NCBI RefSeq assembly: GCF_021018895.1
Contig: NC_079364.1
Coordinates: 33,508,701-33,572,700 of the forward strand
Reading direction: 5' to 3'
DNA length: 64,000 nt
Source: Seriola aureovittata
Taxonomy: Eukaryota; Chordata; Actinopteri; Carangiformes; Carangidae
This document shows, in pieces, positions 47,920-61,037 of this stretch. The notes beneath the pieces are model-generated. The model was given only the letters and a program-made list of their open reading frames with translations, searched no databases and was not told the DNA's origin. The position numbers were made by a program, and so were the translations under genes. Within the stretch, counting starts at the first letter, position 1. Each line of letters begins with the position of its first letter.

Positions 47920-48025
47920 GCAACACTTCTGGTATCCATTTCAAATTAAAAGCCCTCTAGCGTCTCAGTAGACCGAAACCCTTACTTTTTTAGCAGGGTT
48001 TTTATTGTGAAAGATTTGAAAGCAT
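47920..48025 (+). repeat. Dispersed repeat family B, copy 2
   Basis: 'acacttctggtatccatttcaaattaaaagccctctagcg...agcagggttttta' matches 37.44-37.60 kb. Non-coding. Confidence 0.6.
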
Positions 48026-51000
48026 TCTCTATGCAAAATCAGCCAGATGGGATTAAAGTGGATCAGACTGAATGGATCAAATACTTTAAATGAAATTATG
48101 CTTAGCTGGCAGTGCATTATATGACAGGCACCAGGAGGTCATCCAACTTTGTTATTTCCCCAGCCTGTATTTGGGGGCCAGCCTTTATTTGTTCATGTCC
48201 ACCATGCCCTCAGCCATTATCGGAGACCCAGCATTTATTTGACTCTGTTTGTATTTGAGGGAACATGGTGTGTGTGTTACCGCAGTTGCTTGCATACATA
48301 CGCCCTCACCATTCAGCTACATCATTCCTTCGCAGTGCGGCTGCTGTGAGCTATTGAGTCCGGCAGGTGGTAGTGGGGGAACACATAGAGATAATGGAAC
48401 ATCCAATGAAACGGGGCTAAGACTTACCAGACCACACCAAATCAGCAACCATGGCTCCACAAAGCACTTTAGAGAGCAGGCAGGGAGCCACATCACAGAG
48501 TGCAGGACAACAGCAGCATAAGAATCAGGCCAGGAGATTGCCAGTAATTCCCAGACCAGCAGAGGAAACGTGGAGGTGGGAGGTAAAGGATAAAGGTTCT
48601 GAGGAGCCACTGTTAAGGTACAACTGAGAAAGATATTAACTCCTGATTGCTACAGTGGAGTTGTTCAGTTCACACAGCAGAAGCCTTTGGCTTATTTAGT
48701 GGATTCTGTAGACCAAAAGACTGATGCATGAGTAGCTGCATTAAGGCAAAGCAAAGTGTTGATTGGAAATAGAAGAAGCTGGGGTCTGAAACAAATTCAA
48801 TTGTCTATGGAACAGGAAATGAACTTGGCTGTTACCATAGAAAAAGAAAATTACTTCCTGCTCAAAACCAAATTCTACATTCTACAAAACATAGTGAGTG
48901 AGTTTATATGAACACCAGTATCCCCATAATGACCTCGAGGTATTCTGGATCACAGCAGCCTAAAATTTGCTCCCTCCAACTGTTGAACATGTCAAAGTAA
49001 GTCGGAAAACAATTGTCGTGCACCATTCACAGCACTGCTTTTCATATTACTGTCTCAACATTGTGTGTAAATCCTTTCCATATATGCTCCCGGCAGAAAA
49101 CTTATTTTGCCTCCTTATTCTGTGGAAGGGAATGAATCAGTGCAAAGAAGTAACGGCACAAATCGGTGCAACACACAACATGCCACAAACCATGCTCCGA
49201 CCTTGTATTCTGTATTCTGATGTTGTGCTTATGGAATGACTTGTACAAACACCAAGCACATTTTCAAGACTGACCACAAGACCCACACTCCCACTTGCAT
49301 TGCACCTTGCGCCGCTTTGCGTCAGGTATAAAACAGGGCCTTGCATTTTAGCTGGTTGAAGCGAGGATGCACTGTTGAAAGGAATAAACGTAGATTGTAC
49401 TTCCTCTGTTTTTTGCTTGCCCCAGACTCTGTTTCCTTTCTCATTGTATCTACTAAAAGTCGATCCATCTTGCCACATGCATAGCTGCATTATTTAAATT
49501 TATGTTTTCTCATGCTGCGCCTCCCCTGAAATTCTCTGGTGCCCCCCTGGGGAGGCAAGTCCCACACTTTGAAACTGCTTTGTTACACTATGAGGGAAGT
49601 GTTTCTCAGGTTCTGAGAAGATGTCAGATTTTTCATGAAATTAGCATCTGCATCAGTTTAATGCAGCTAAGACGGTTTTGTCTGCAGGATCATTCACATG
49701 CTTGTATTTGCACATGTAGCTCCATACAGCATCATAAATTAGCATGCTGAGGTCAAAACACACTGTAATGGACCATCATGGTGTTGTGGTGATGAGATTA
49801 GCAGCCCAGCTACATGGTCAATAAGCAGCAGCATTAAATACAACAGAGGCCCTCAGACACTTCATGTAAATGTAAGTCCTCGGATGACTTGGATTTCTAA
49901 ATGGTACCATGAATGAACACATCTGTTCGTGCCTAGAAGTGAAACTACTGAGCAGCCAAACTTTTTAAAAAATGAATAAGTACATAAAAACAGATCATCT
50001 TTTTGAATCCAACGATAATCCCTGCTGATGGAAATACAATGTTCACTAAAACTCCAGCAGATACTGTGGCTTCCTGAGAGCTGCACTTATTTTTTTAACT
50101 ATTGTCGGTTAATATGGATTGTAGAGTCAGGACTAATTAAATTGAGAAAATACACAAGAGGAAGCAAGGGAAGGAGGAAAAATGGGAAAAGATAAAGGTA
50201 AAAATAAAAGCACACAAAAATAGCCTGAGAGGAAGCAGTTGCTTCTCATTATGGAGCACACCACAGTGAGAAGGTGGTGGCAGAGAGTTGGACATCAGAA
50301 CTGAGGAGGGTACGACGCGACAGAAAAAGTGACATGTGGAAGAGGCCAATATAAAGTAAGAGACATGACAGAGCTAACGTAACACTTTAAAAAAGATTCA
50401 ACTGTGAACTCAAACTGTAACTTCCAGTTCTTTCTGCTGTAATTTATTTATGTCAAACTAAAATCTCAGCAAATTCTCATTTCTGAATGAAGGGATATGT
50501 AAAGCAGATACATTTTAGTAAATGTGATGTGTAAGTTAAATGAGCATCATATATTCCTGTGTGGGGTCAGAAAATTCAGCAGAAACTGGTTCTATGAGGT
50601 TGAGGGGTCTGGAGGTTTAGGGGTCCAGGACACACAAGGTCTAGGCAGCACTTGGGAGGATCTTCTCTGATACACATTCTTCATGTATAGTATGTTTCCT
50701 AATAATGTCATTATATTTCTCCGGGACAGTCATTTCACTCTGCTCTGTATATACAACATGAGAATAAAGAGTATATACAGAGAAGATGGTGGATGGCTGC
50801 TGTACGCTTTCCTACAGTAAAGTCACATCATGAAGATTGCTGATTTTAATCTGTCCTTCAAACTTACTGATGTATGTTACTGTAATTCCAACATTATGTC
50901 TCATGTCGACAGTGCCTGTGGTAACATACCCACACAAACTCAGTGAAAACCAGTGTACAGCCAAAACAGAGCACAGTCAGCCAACTTGTCGGGGAAGGCT

Positions 51001-51039
51001 GAGAGTACAAAGTGTTTGACTTTGACTTCAAAGACCTTG
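48026..51039. other. Intronic stretch with an LTR-like module and a hairpin
   Basis: 49210-49480 carries TATAAAA (49327-49333) and AATAAA (49383-49388) only 50 bp apart in a C/T-rich context, as in the R region of an LTR. It has no clear ends. 50743-50782 is a 12-bp perfect inverted repeat (CTCTGTATATAC, 16-nt loop) in a LINE-tail-like sequence. Otherwise nothing was recognised. Confidence 0.4.
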
Positions 51040-51625
51040 GTTTTTGACGCTTTTTGACCTGCTCAACCACATCTACGCTCGCCTGGACAAGCCAGCGAGC
51101 ACTGTGAGGGTCATGTTTTTGACTTCTCCAGTGTGTTCAGCACCATCAGACCAGCTCTACTGGGTGAGAAAATGACAGCGATGCAGATGGATGCACCTCT
51201 TGTGTCCTGGATAGTTGGTTACCTGACTGGCAGACCACAGTATGGGCCCCTGCAGCACTGTATGTAGGACAGAATTATCAGCAACACTGGGGTCCCACGG
51301 GGGACCATCCTCTCTCCCTTCCTCTTCACCCTCTACACCATAGACTTCAGCTACTGCACAGAGACCTGCCACCTTCAGAAGTTTTGTGATGACTCTGCAG
51401 TAGTTGGCTGCGGTGGACAGCTTTTTCACTTGGTGCAAGCAGAACCATCTGCAGCTCAATGTGACAGAGACAAAGCAACTGGTGGTGGACATGAGGAGGA
51501 CTAGGGCTCCAGTGACCCCTGTTTCTATCTGTGGGGTCAATGTGGACATTGTAGAGGAGTACAGTACTTAGGGGTGTACTTGGACAATAAACTGGACTGG
51601 GCCAAAAACACTGACTAACTGTATT
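51040..51625 (+). pseudogene. Rex1-like LINE reverse transcriptase fragment
   Basis: Across several frames: LDKPASTVRVMF, a damaged FSxVF/YDFSKAFDT-type block, APLVSWIVGYLTGRPQY, ISNTGVPRGTILSPFLFTLY, the catalytic region as KFCDDSAVVG (family motif K-F-S/A-D-D), then HLQLNVTETKQLVVDMRR-like and YLGVYLDNKLDWAKNTD. Order and motifs are those of Rex1/CR1-like reverse transcriptases. There are at least three frameshifts and several stops, and about 100 bp is missing after the DD motif. An inactive remnant in antisense orientation to the host gene. Confidence 0.88.
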
Positions 51626-51964
51626 TTTAGTTGCCTAAACTTAACCAAACCTGCAGATCAGAAAACAATCATATGAATCCTTAATGCAGGATTTTTAAAA
51701 ATGATTCACAAAGAACCTATTTTGTTGTTTAGGTATGCAGATTTACGACATTCATAAGAAGGATCTCTCAGTGTGTGTTGACAAAACTGCTTGGTCTCTC
51801 AGTCTGAGATGTGTGCTGTGTGTGAGCAGCTATAGGTTGTCAGCTGTGAGCTGCAGAGCTGTGGAGGAGGTCTTACCCTGACAAAAGCATTTAGGAGGGT
51901 CAAAGAGAAAGCAGTTAATTGGTCTGGTCTGGCAGAGTGATAAGTACCCTCCATCCCTCCATCA

Positions 51965-51993
51965 CAACACACACACACATACACGTACACATG

Positions 51994-52068
<75 letters not shown>

Positions 52069-52109
52069 ACACATGCACGCACACACACACACACACATGT
52101 ACACATGCA

Positions 52110-52176
<67 letters not shown>
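51965..52176. repeat. Compound (CA)n array with internal duplication
   Basis: A CA array of about 210 bp. A variant block (catacacgtacacatgcacg) occurs at about 51979 and again at about 52061, with a third variant near 52097. The array grew partly by block duplication. Confidence 0.97.
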
Positions 52177-52179
<3 letters not shown>

Positions 52180-52278
52180 GTACATCTTGCACCCACACAG
52201 TCACATCTGCACAACTGTGCTTCAATTAGTGGAGAAGTTGTAGTTGATGCCAAGTCACATTAACGTGCATACACAGTG

Positions 52279-52279
<1 letters not shown>

Positions 52280-52348
<69 letters not shown>
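52280..52348. repeat. (TC)n followed by (AC)n
   Basis: About 15 TC units then about 18 AC units. Confidence 0.97.
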
Positions 52349-52352
<4 letters not shown>

Positions 52353-54137
52353 GCATGTGTTATATTCTCCAAGTTAAAAGGTTGGAATTTAAAGATGATT
52401 CCAGCACTTTTAGACTCTTTATAGATAAATTATTCAGTGTTTCCCCACTAGACTTTATTGACGGCAGCATGCAGAAGGCTTTGAAACTGCAAAGTTTGCA
52501 TTGGGGTGACTGGGGCCTGAACCACTTAACCAGATTAGTGGATTATCCAGTTTTTTGGGCTAAACTCAAGTTTCCCAGTATCACGACGCTGGCTCACTTT
52601 TACCCAGGGTAGGTCACTGAAAAAAAGGTTCCTACAGGATCCTGACAGGGACAAAAGAGTTTACAATAAAGTGACAAAATAATATTGTTCCAGACTTTCC
52701 ATGTGTCCACTGTGTTTTAAAACAGAGCTTCTAACAAACAGCAGAAGAGATTTTAATTGTTATTTTACTTGTTATTCCCAAGAGGATCCATGACAACTGG
52801 AAATAAAAACAAACCCTCTTTTGTCTTTTATATGAAAAACTAGAACTAGAAAAAAACTACAAAAAATGGATGTACACATGTACTACATGTACTTCAGCAT
52901 CCTGTATGCTGTAAAGATCTTTCATCAAGCATCAGTTTCCAGTCCTCGATCAGGATCCTGAGGTTATTTTAAGCACAGCTCCTGGAAAAACTGTGTCAGT
53001 AGTAAAGGAACAGAGGCTTTACTTTAAATTAACTCAGGTCTTTCTGGCAGATGAAGAACATTTAGCATGTATTTAAAATGTCATTACTATAACTCCCATA
53101 GGATGAAGAGAAGTGCCAGGAGGACATTCACAGAAGGAAATTAATATCAGGTTTTCCCAGAGGTACATCATGTATTTGTCAGAGTAATTACACTCCCCCA
53201 GCAGACATATGAATTCATTAGAACAATATGAAGGAAATTCATGTTTTAGCCTTCCAGGAACAGATGGGAACTCCACTCCCAACCACAACTTCTACCCTGA
53301 CACAGAAAGATATTTTCAATAGAGTCTATATGTATTGAGTTTTCCATGAAACCCTGCAGGAAGATTTGTATCAAATGGAAGAAGATATTGCCTGCGTGTG
53401 ATCGCTGTGCCCAATGTGTCAGTACCAATGGGCTTCTTCTGAGAAATTCACATTAAGGAAAATAAACTTTGGATGAATTAGAAAAGGAGTGTGCAGATAG
53501 ATGGAGCAGCTCCTGGATGTTGTAAAAGGCCGTGTAAGGTTGATGAAAGACACTGTAACGTGAGATTATGCAAAGTCAAAAGCTTTGTTTCATTTTCATG
53601 ACTCATGATTTCACCCACACATCTAGATGTAACCATCCTGCAAGGTAGGCAAGTGCCTGGCTAGGTATCAATAGCACTTAGCATCCAGAAACACACACCA
53701 TGACACTATTCAATTCAAGCGGCTTTCTTGGTTTGACTGCATACAATACAACATTGGCAAAGCACAACCTATAGAATCCTAATAAACAAAGATAAACAAT
53801 TTTCTAAAAAAAAACATCTAAAGACGCCAGCCATCTGACAAGCTCAGTCACAGCAACGCCACCAGCCGGCTTCACACAAACTGACACATCACTGCAACTT
53901 TTCTCTGCAGCATCACAGTCTGGAACTTTAAAGTCTACACTCAACATCACTAATAAGTCTATGAATAAAAGGAAATGTGAAATCCCAAAACATTAAGCAC
54001 GTAGTAGCACAAAACTAAACAACCAAACTCCATTAAAAAATCTGCTAAATTAATTCTGTCCTATTTAATGCCAGAAAGTTACATGCTGCATAATATGTGA
54101 CATAGAAATCGTGACAATTTAAAGGAAAAAGCTGAGA
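52349..54137. other. Intronic stretch, mostly nothing recognised
   Basis: 53705-53765 ('attcaattcaagcggctttcttgg...acattggcaaagcac') resembles a short repeat tail common in fish. No genes. Confidence 0.45.
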
Positions 54138-54450
54138 GAAACAGGATGACAGTGTCTCCATCCACAGCTCACAGAGGTCACTGATGGTCTGATGATGATG
54201 AAGATGATGTGAATCATATGCTGTGACCTTCACAGTCACCTGATCTCAGTCCAGTTGAACTGTGTGAGATGTGTGGAACCCCTGTTAGACAGCGCTCTCC
54301 ACAATCATCATCAAAACATGAGGGAATATGTTTGTGAAGAATGGTGCATCCTCCAGTAGAGTGCAGAGAAGGAGCAGTGAAGCTGTTCTGGAGGATCAAC
54401 ACCCGACTGAGACACTTCATGTTGGTTTGTCCTTTAATTTGTCTCCTGTC
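54138..54450 (+). mobile_element. Tc1-derived non-autonomous remnant, copy D
   Basis: Collinear with copy C from 'gaaacaggatgacagtg' through 'agtgaagctgttctgg' and into the 'catgttggtttgtcctttaatttgtc' 3' end. The upstream boundary lies at the same place as in copy C. Confidence 0.75.
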
Positions 54451-54661
54451 TGTGTGTTTGTTTGTTTTTCTTTTACCTTTTGGAGCACAATGGCACAGAA
54501 AATGAAAAAAGCTGCCAATATTTTATTGAAAACCATATGGATTTGCATACACCACACCGAAGCTCACCTTCCAGTGAGGCCATGAAACCCTTTTTTGATT
54601 TGAGCTTTTATATATATACTGTATATATAATTAAAATAACAATCAATCCAATAGTAATATA

Positions 54662-54790
54662 CACTAGGTTGGCAGTTTATTAGGAACACCTAGCTAAAAC
54701 TAACAGTGTCTAATCCAGTAGTCCTGCAATAAATCCTTCTTCATGAAAGTTATCATGTTTTTGTGTATCCGTGTCCAGGTACCTGACCAC
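54662..54790 (+). mobile_element. MITE-like remnant (mariner type)
   Basis: It begins 'acactaggttggcagtttattaggaacacct' and contains 'tgcaataaatccttcttcatgaa', recognised as a short mariner-type fish MITE. Only the left end is clear. Confidence 0.45.
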
Positions 54791-55159
54791 CCCATAAATA
54801 AAAATGTAGGCTGATTGTCTTCCCTGAATATGAATGTTATTATTACTGATGCATTAATATGTATGCTGTTTTTAATGCTGTAACTGGTTAAGACAGGCAG
54901 TTTGACAGGCTTTGTATATAAAACTGGAATCTTTATCAGTCAGATAAACGTAGGACAAGTGTAGGATATGCTGGTGAGTAGAACTAGAAATTAGAGTGCA
55001 GTTACCTCAGCATTAAGGTATAAACTGCATCCATGGAGATCAACACTCTCATGATGCCCTGGATAAACGGTCCCCAAATCTCTAAATTAGCCCATGAGGT
55101 TTGGCAACAAGCACAGTGCACATGCACATCACTAAGAGGTGACCAACACAGTCATGTAA

Positions 55160-55330
55160 AGTTAAGTCAATTTTTATTTGTATAGCACCAATTCACAACA
55201 TAAGTTATCTTATGGCGCTTTCCAAATAGAGCAGGTCTAGAACTTCTCTTTATAATAATATTTACAGAGACCCAACAATTCCAACATGCTGAAAGACAGT
55301 CAAACAATTCCAACACAATATAACCATCAG
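55160..55330. repeat. Interspersed repeat tail
   Basis: 'gtcaatttttatttgtatagcacca', 'ttatggcgctttccaaatagagcaggtctag' and 'cagagacccaacaattcc' together match a repeat I know from many teleosts. Non-coding, class uncertain. Confidence 0.5.
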
Positions 55331-56999
55331 AAAATGTGTTTAGAGAAAGGTCAGCAGAATTAAAAGGACTTTGTAGTCTGCACTGTGTAGTGCATTTGTT
55401 TCTGAATATGTACCAGTCGTCACCATATGAGCCGCAGCGAAAGCAGACAACAAATAAACTGTCTTAGACTGTCTTAAACTGCGCTAGAGCGCTCAGTGGG
55501 TTGTCATGGTGCCGATCACTAAGCAAGGTTCCCCTGTCCTCAGAGTGTCCAGTGGTAAACACAACAGCTTGTTACCATGGTAACCATGCTTTCTGAGTGG
55601 CCAGATCAGATGTGTTACAGGGAAAGTAATGGAGAGATGGAAACTGATCCAGGTGGAGCTCCCAGGTGTAAAGACTACTGTAGCCCAGCTCTGTGTTACT
55701 AATAAAGTGTCCTGGATCCAGTCCAAGCTCCTGGTCTGCTCCACAAATTAGAAACCACATTAAACATTTCTTTCTCATTCAAAAACTATTACACACCTAA
55801 TGTACTTTAATATAACTTTTTTTTATTCAGAACAGTTGTAATACTGTATTGTACTGTAATGCTTTAAATGCTCTGTGGTGATATGGGATAAATTTCATAT
55901 AAGTCATTTAATTATTAGTTTCCAATATTTTATTTTTTAGTTGATATTGATGGAGATGAAGATCTTAGCATAGTCTCAAATAAAACCATTGTAAATCATC
56001 ATTAAGTGCCCACATCACTCAGGCCAACAAAAGACATATCATCTGTGTATTTGTATATATGAGCATTGTTTTGTTTCATAGTCGTCTTATCATACAGAAG
56101 ATAACACATGTGTACAGTTGGATAGTAGAAACATCAAATCACCTTCACATCAGCACAGAAATTATGATAATAACATGAAATAAAAACAAATGTATACGTA
56201 TATGTAGATCATGTCTCCTGTGTCCTCTCTTTTCCTCTGTACATCTCCCATTTTAAATGGGGGAGATGACATGTTACTTACATTTCAATATAATGCAACA
56301 GAAACATAAACTGCAGCCACCAACATGAGCACAGAATTAACTCAGGCAAAATTATAGACAGGCAAAAGTTCTGGTGAATATCCAGATTAGCATGCTGCAG
56401 GCCCTTGCCATCAGCTGACACCAATTATAGCAACTGACTAAATTAACATGCCTAATTTGTACTTTATGTCACCTTCCTGTGAATGCAGCACCGGACTGTG
56501 TTTTGACATCCGGCTCTCTTTGGCAGAGCTTCTGGGAATCCAGTAGCTCCAGTAGTTCACCTCAGAACTGCTGCCTACATCTCTGATTGGTTCAGAAATT
56601 CAAGTCTGTCTTGTGCTGTGCTCACTGACGGCTGATCAGAGAAACAAATGACCCATCAGAGTTTGTTAGGAGGTAGTAAGAATGAGCTCCTCTTAGTTCC
56701 TCAGGTACAGAAACAAGTGTAAAACATTTATTGCTCCTAGTAACAGGTACTATAGCTTTCATGTTGAATGGAAATGATGTAAGCCGGTATGTCACTCACT
56801 TCTCATTGGTTAGGACAAAACAAAACAAAATAACTCCCAACAAGAAACAAGCATCAACACATCAGGCAGAAAGAAAGGAAAGAAACAGGCGTTTAGTCTG
56901 ATTATCAAGGTTGACTTGTCAGCTCTGCATCTTAGGCCATGTTGTCATCTTTGGTTATATCGTGTCATTTTTATACACTTTCTGTTTTTTGAAATTGCT
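55331..56999. other. Intronic stretch, nothing recognised
   Basis: No gene or element. 56380-56470 looks like possible conserved non-coding sequence but cannot be tested here. Confidence 0.4.
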
Positions 57000-57446
57000 C
57001 TGTGTCCCAATTCAGGGGCCGTATGCTCTCGGGGAGGTACGCCTTCGTAGCCACCATATGCGTCAAAAGCCGATATGAAATGAGACGGCCTGGTCTATGG
57101 AGAAACTCCGCTTTGCGTCACTAGCTGTTCCCGCCCTTACCATTGCATCACAAACTGCCGCTCCTGTCACCTAGCAACCTTGACAACACATAACTTTTTT
57201 TACGAAGCCTTGAGGTTTTAAGGTCCTTGGTTCAAACAGTTGTACCGTTAGCTGTTGAACTGAGCTGAAACACAATACTTACATTTAACAGTGTGATCCT
57301 CAGGCTCTCTGTTGTGTTGTTTGCTGACATATTATTTTCATTACTGGCGCACAGTGAATCTGGGGATAGGTTTGACAACAAAGGATCCACCCATTGGGAG
57401 CCTTCGTTGTCCATGAAAAGAAGGACGTCCCTGTATTGGGACACAG
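57000..57446. mobile_element. Short non-autonomous TIR element (447 bp)
   Basis: The left end CTGTGTCCCAATTCAGGG and right end CCCTGTATTGGGACACAG are inverted repeats of 18 bp with one mismatch. The interior contains 'taggtacgccttcgtagcc'-like segments and no transposase homology. 'GTCCCAATTC' ends are common in a fish DNA-transposon group. No clear target duplication. The 90-residue minus-strand frame 57232-57504 crosses the right end and is not a gene. Confidence 0.7.
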
Positions 57447-59521
57447 CTACTAACTCTCCCTCTTGCTTCAGATTCACTTCCTGCTCTTGTGTGTTTCCGG
57501 CCACTGTGACTGTCTGTCCTGACCTAATGTGATTTGCACCTGTGTCTCATTGTCTCCCTTCCCCCTGGTGCCAGTTCGTCTTTGTCTTCTATATCAGTGG
57601 GTCAAGCCTTACTTCCTATTGCAGTACATTTTCTTTGATTGATCACAGCTTGTGATCTGAGTTGAGCGTTTTGAGCCCTTGTCTTGTGGTTCTCAGTTTT
57701 TGACATGATGACCATGCCCCAGCCTCTGTGCACAGATGCTCTCCTACATGCTGTCCCTTTGACACTTCATAGTCTGCTGATTAGTCCTTACAACACATTA
57801 CACTAATGCAGCGGTGAAATGAAAGCTTATGCAATCCTCGGGCACCTACAGCGGTATGACAGCTATAACCTGGGGAACTGACAGTCCTGCATGTTGTCAG
57901 GGGGACACATCTCCAGGAGGGACAGACAGCCTTCCTCAATGCATGTCACAGAATGAATCAGACCCAGAGTCAATTTAGTCTGCCTTCCCCTGCTGCTACT
58001 CACAAAAAAAAATCACCTCATTCATCTCCATCACCGCGTCTCAGCACCCACTGGGTGACACTAAGCTCAGCTCCCCTGCTGGACTGTGTGTGTGTGTTTA
58101 TTGGGTGTTAATCTTGAAGCATGTGTACAGAGAACACCCACATCATAATCTTCTGCACCAACATGCATTAAGTGATTATTAAGTAAATACGCAAGCCCGT
58201 CTCCTAGAGATTGTATTTATATACAACTAATGTGGAACAGCAAATACATTTAGGAGGACATGTAATGCAGCCAGGATTATGTTTTCTATTAGCATAATGA
58301 GGGAATGTTGTGTATTTGGAGAGTTACAAATATGTTAAGACTGAACAGGAAATGTTCACTGACAGGGTTTTTCATTTGTTTTCCACCAGCATATCCAACC
58401 TTTAGATATAATATCAGCTCATAGTGACTCCAGCATTATAAAGCTTTTTCATGGTCATGTTTAGACACTTGTTTAAGGACAGGGAAAGATAGTGGTCTGG
58501 CGTCATGCAGAAAATGTCCACAGTGCACAAGACAACACATTAATTAATGTTTAACCAAAACCAAGATCTCCCATACAACTGGATAGTTTGCTGGTTTGTA
58601 TTAACTGCAATATGGACTGTTTCACAACCTCCAAAGTAGTCTGTAACAGACACAAACATGAGAGTGAAAACTGGGTTGCAGTGATGGAAACACAATGAGA
58701 GTTAACTTCATTGTGGCTTTGGCAGTAGCCAGGATTTTAGAAATATGCCTTCTACCCCAGAAAATTTGATCAGACACCAACAATAAAGTTGTTTACATTT
58801 GCTTCTTTCATTTAAGTGTTTAATTATATTGTGTGTACATTTTATTTCTCAACATGAAGATGTGATTTTACATTGTTTTCTCTGCACTAAATAGAGAATA
58901 AAAAACTTTTGGATGGGGAGATGAATGAATGAATGAATGAATTTACTTTTGGGTCTTAAAGTCAAATTTAAAGTTACTCATTGTAGCTACGATGGATCAA
59001 ATTACCATGTGAAAGGGGTTCGCTGATATTAACCAACGTACAGTGTTGTGTTGGATCATTGTTCTGACAACATACTCTGCTCCTATCAGCCTCGTCTCCA
59101 CAAAAAGGAGGAACCGATCTTCAGTGGAAACACACTGACTGTCCACCACCTGCCCCGCACCAAACCACAGGCGGCACATTTGCCCATGTACACATGTACG
59201 CAACCCAAAAATTGTTTTTTTAAAGTCTTTGGGGATGTTGCAATACTGTGATGTGCACTCGTAATCAAAACTAAAATGAACTGTTGAACTGAACACATTG
59301 TGAACATGCTTCATTGTTTTCAGTTTTAATTCATTTTCACAGAAAAAGACCAATAGTTGTGTAAAGTGCAAAGTTAACAATCTTTTTTATCTAGTAAAAC
59401 AGCTGAACACATTAGAAAGAGCTGGATTTTTGAAATACTGTTTTTCTCGACTTTTAAAAAAAAATACTGTCAATTCAAAATGTTAATTAAAAAAATACTG
59501 ATACTAGTAATCCCTACACTT

Positions 59522-59524
<3 letters not shown>
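57447..59524. other. Intronic stretch with a (GAAT)n repeat
   Basis: A short GAAT repeat lies at 58918-58944. 57780-58320 is complex and non-repetitive. The minus-strand reading frame 58997-59380 has no recognisable domain. Confidence 0.45.
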
Positions 59525-59567
<43 letters not shown>

Positions 59568-59607
59568 TGTGTTTGAGTGTGTGTGCATGTGTGTGTGTGT
59601 GTGTGTA
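59525..59607. repeat. (GA)n then (GT)n microsatellites
   Basis: GA x20 at 59525-59564, and a GT run at about 59583-59607. Confidence 0.96.
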
Positions 59608-59743
59608 CTGCTAGTGTAGCTGAATGGAGAGTGTTTATTAAAAGCAGCCAGAGGCACCCCAGAGTGTTCCTGAAGGACCAGAGGGGAAGCAGCTGTGGCC
59701 GCTGGCTCTTTCATCTAAAAGTATCCAGCAAATGAAGCTATTT

Positions 59744-59745
<2 letters not shown>

Positions 59746-59789
<44 letters not shown>
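59746..59789. repeat. (CA)n microsatellite
   Basis: 22 CA units. Confidence 0.97.
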
Positions 59790-59792
<3 letters not shown>

Positions 59793-61037
59793 CTTAGAGT
59801 GACATTTAGCCATGGTAAGGGTTATTCTTATCCTCATAGAGTGGGGTTGGATAACCTCTCCAGTGTGCAGCCTCTGCTCTGCCTGCTTATGGATTAGATC
59901 TGTGTATCTGCATGTGTATGAGAGTGAGTGGGGGTGTAGGTGTCTGTGGGGTTGTTTTGGTGGCACTGTGGTCACTTGGGTAAAAGACCAAATGGGGATT
60001 CAATGAGGACTCAATCATGCACCTGAGACAGTGTATAACTGAGAGGGGTGTTGCCAGTACTCAGAGTGTGACAGTGTTTTGGGCTTTCTGCAGACGCCAG
60101 ACGCCACGAAGAACACAAAGACGACACCAGCTCTGAGCACATTTCTCTGCACTGCCAAAAGAATCCACACCAACTCGGAGGAGACAAAAAACAGAAGAGC
60201 ACAATAACTTCCTTGCGGAGACGACAAATACTTTGGCAAAGTTTGCCGCAGTGCAGCTTAAAATTCAGCTGAAGTTGTCCTAGATTGTAAATATGTATGT
60301 GATTCCAGTCTAATGTTATTCACATCAGTGATTTCTGGGCCAACCACAAAGTTGGGGCAATTAGATGGCAAGAGTAAGGACAAACATCATTAAAATGATC
60401 CAGCGTGCATCAGCATGTGTCTTAAAGAAAGATGGAAATAATCTTCCAGTCTGACCTGCATTCTGCATTTGGGACAAACGATTTTATTCACGCCACCATT
60501 TTTTAATAACTCAGGCTTCATAAGAAAAGAAGGAGGGCACATTATTTTTGTTCTTTGTTTTAAATGTATTGTTTGAGTCTATGTGCTTCGCCCTAAGGAG
60601 AGTGCTGTGATAAAAACAGAAGCTTCATTTGTGGAGTTCTCAGAGAATGATGCAGTGCTGAACTCATTCAGCTCTGTGCCTGAGAGATGAAGGGAGGCAA
60701 AGGTCCTGCTGAGGTGAACTTGAGTCAGTCACATTCATAACTATGTCAAATCTGATCAATATCTCCAACGTCCATCACTAATAAACCTCCATACCTCCAC
60801 TTAGAGATCAGAGAAAAAGATGCCTCAGAACAGCCATCAGGTGTTTCAGTTTTCTTCAGTATTAAAGTCATGCTGTGATAATTGTTTGTACGTCTATGGG
60901 GAAACAAGTGAGTAATTGCTGCTGTAACTGGTACTTGAGTGGGGATGAAACGTACTTGCCCCTAAAAACATAAATCCTAACATCAACATGTCAGCATTAT
61001 CACTCTGAGCATGTTATTAAGTTCTGACAGTTATGTT
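59790..61037. other. Intronic stretch with a CpG-bearing pocket
   Basis: 60090-60245 carries more CpG than its surroundings ('gacgccagacgccacgaagaac', 'gcggagacgacaaat'). Two overlapping minus-strand frames, one with a hydrophobic VVFVFFVASGVC segment, lie here, but there is no matching splice donor and no homology. Nothing else was recognised. Confidence 0.4.

Noticed and set aside
51799..52225. Several 85-128 residue Val-Cys or Thr-His frames
   Set aside because: Translation of a CA dinucleotide array on both strands.
60011..60239. Minus-strand hydrophobic frame as a signal-peptide exon
   Set aside because: The hydrophobic frame lacks a nearby ATG, the ATG-bearing frame is not hydrophobic, and the only GT site is weak.
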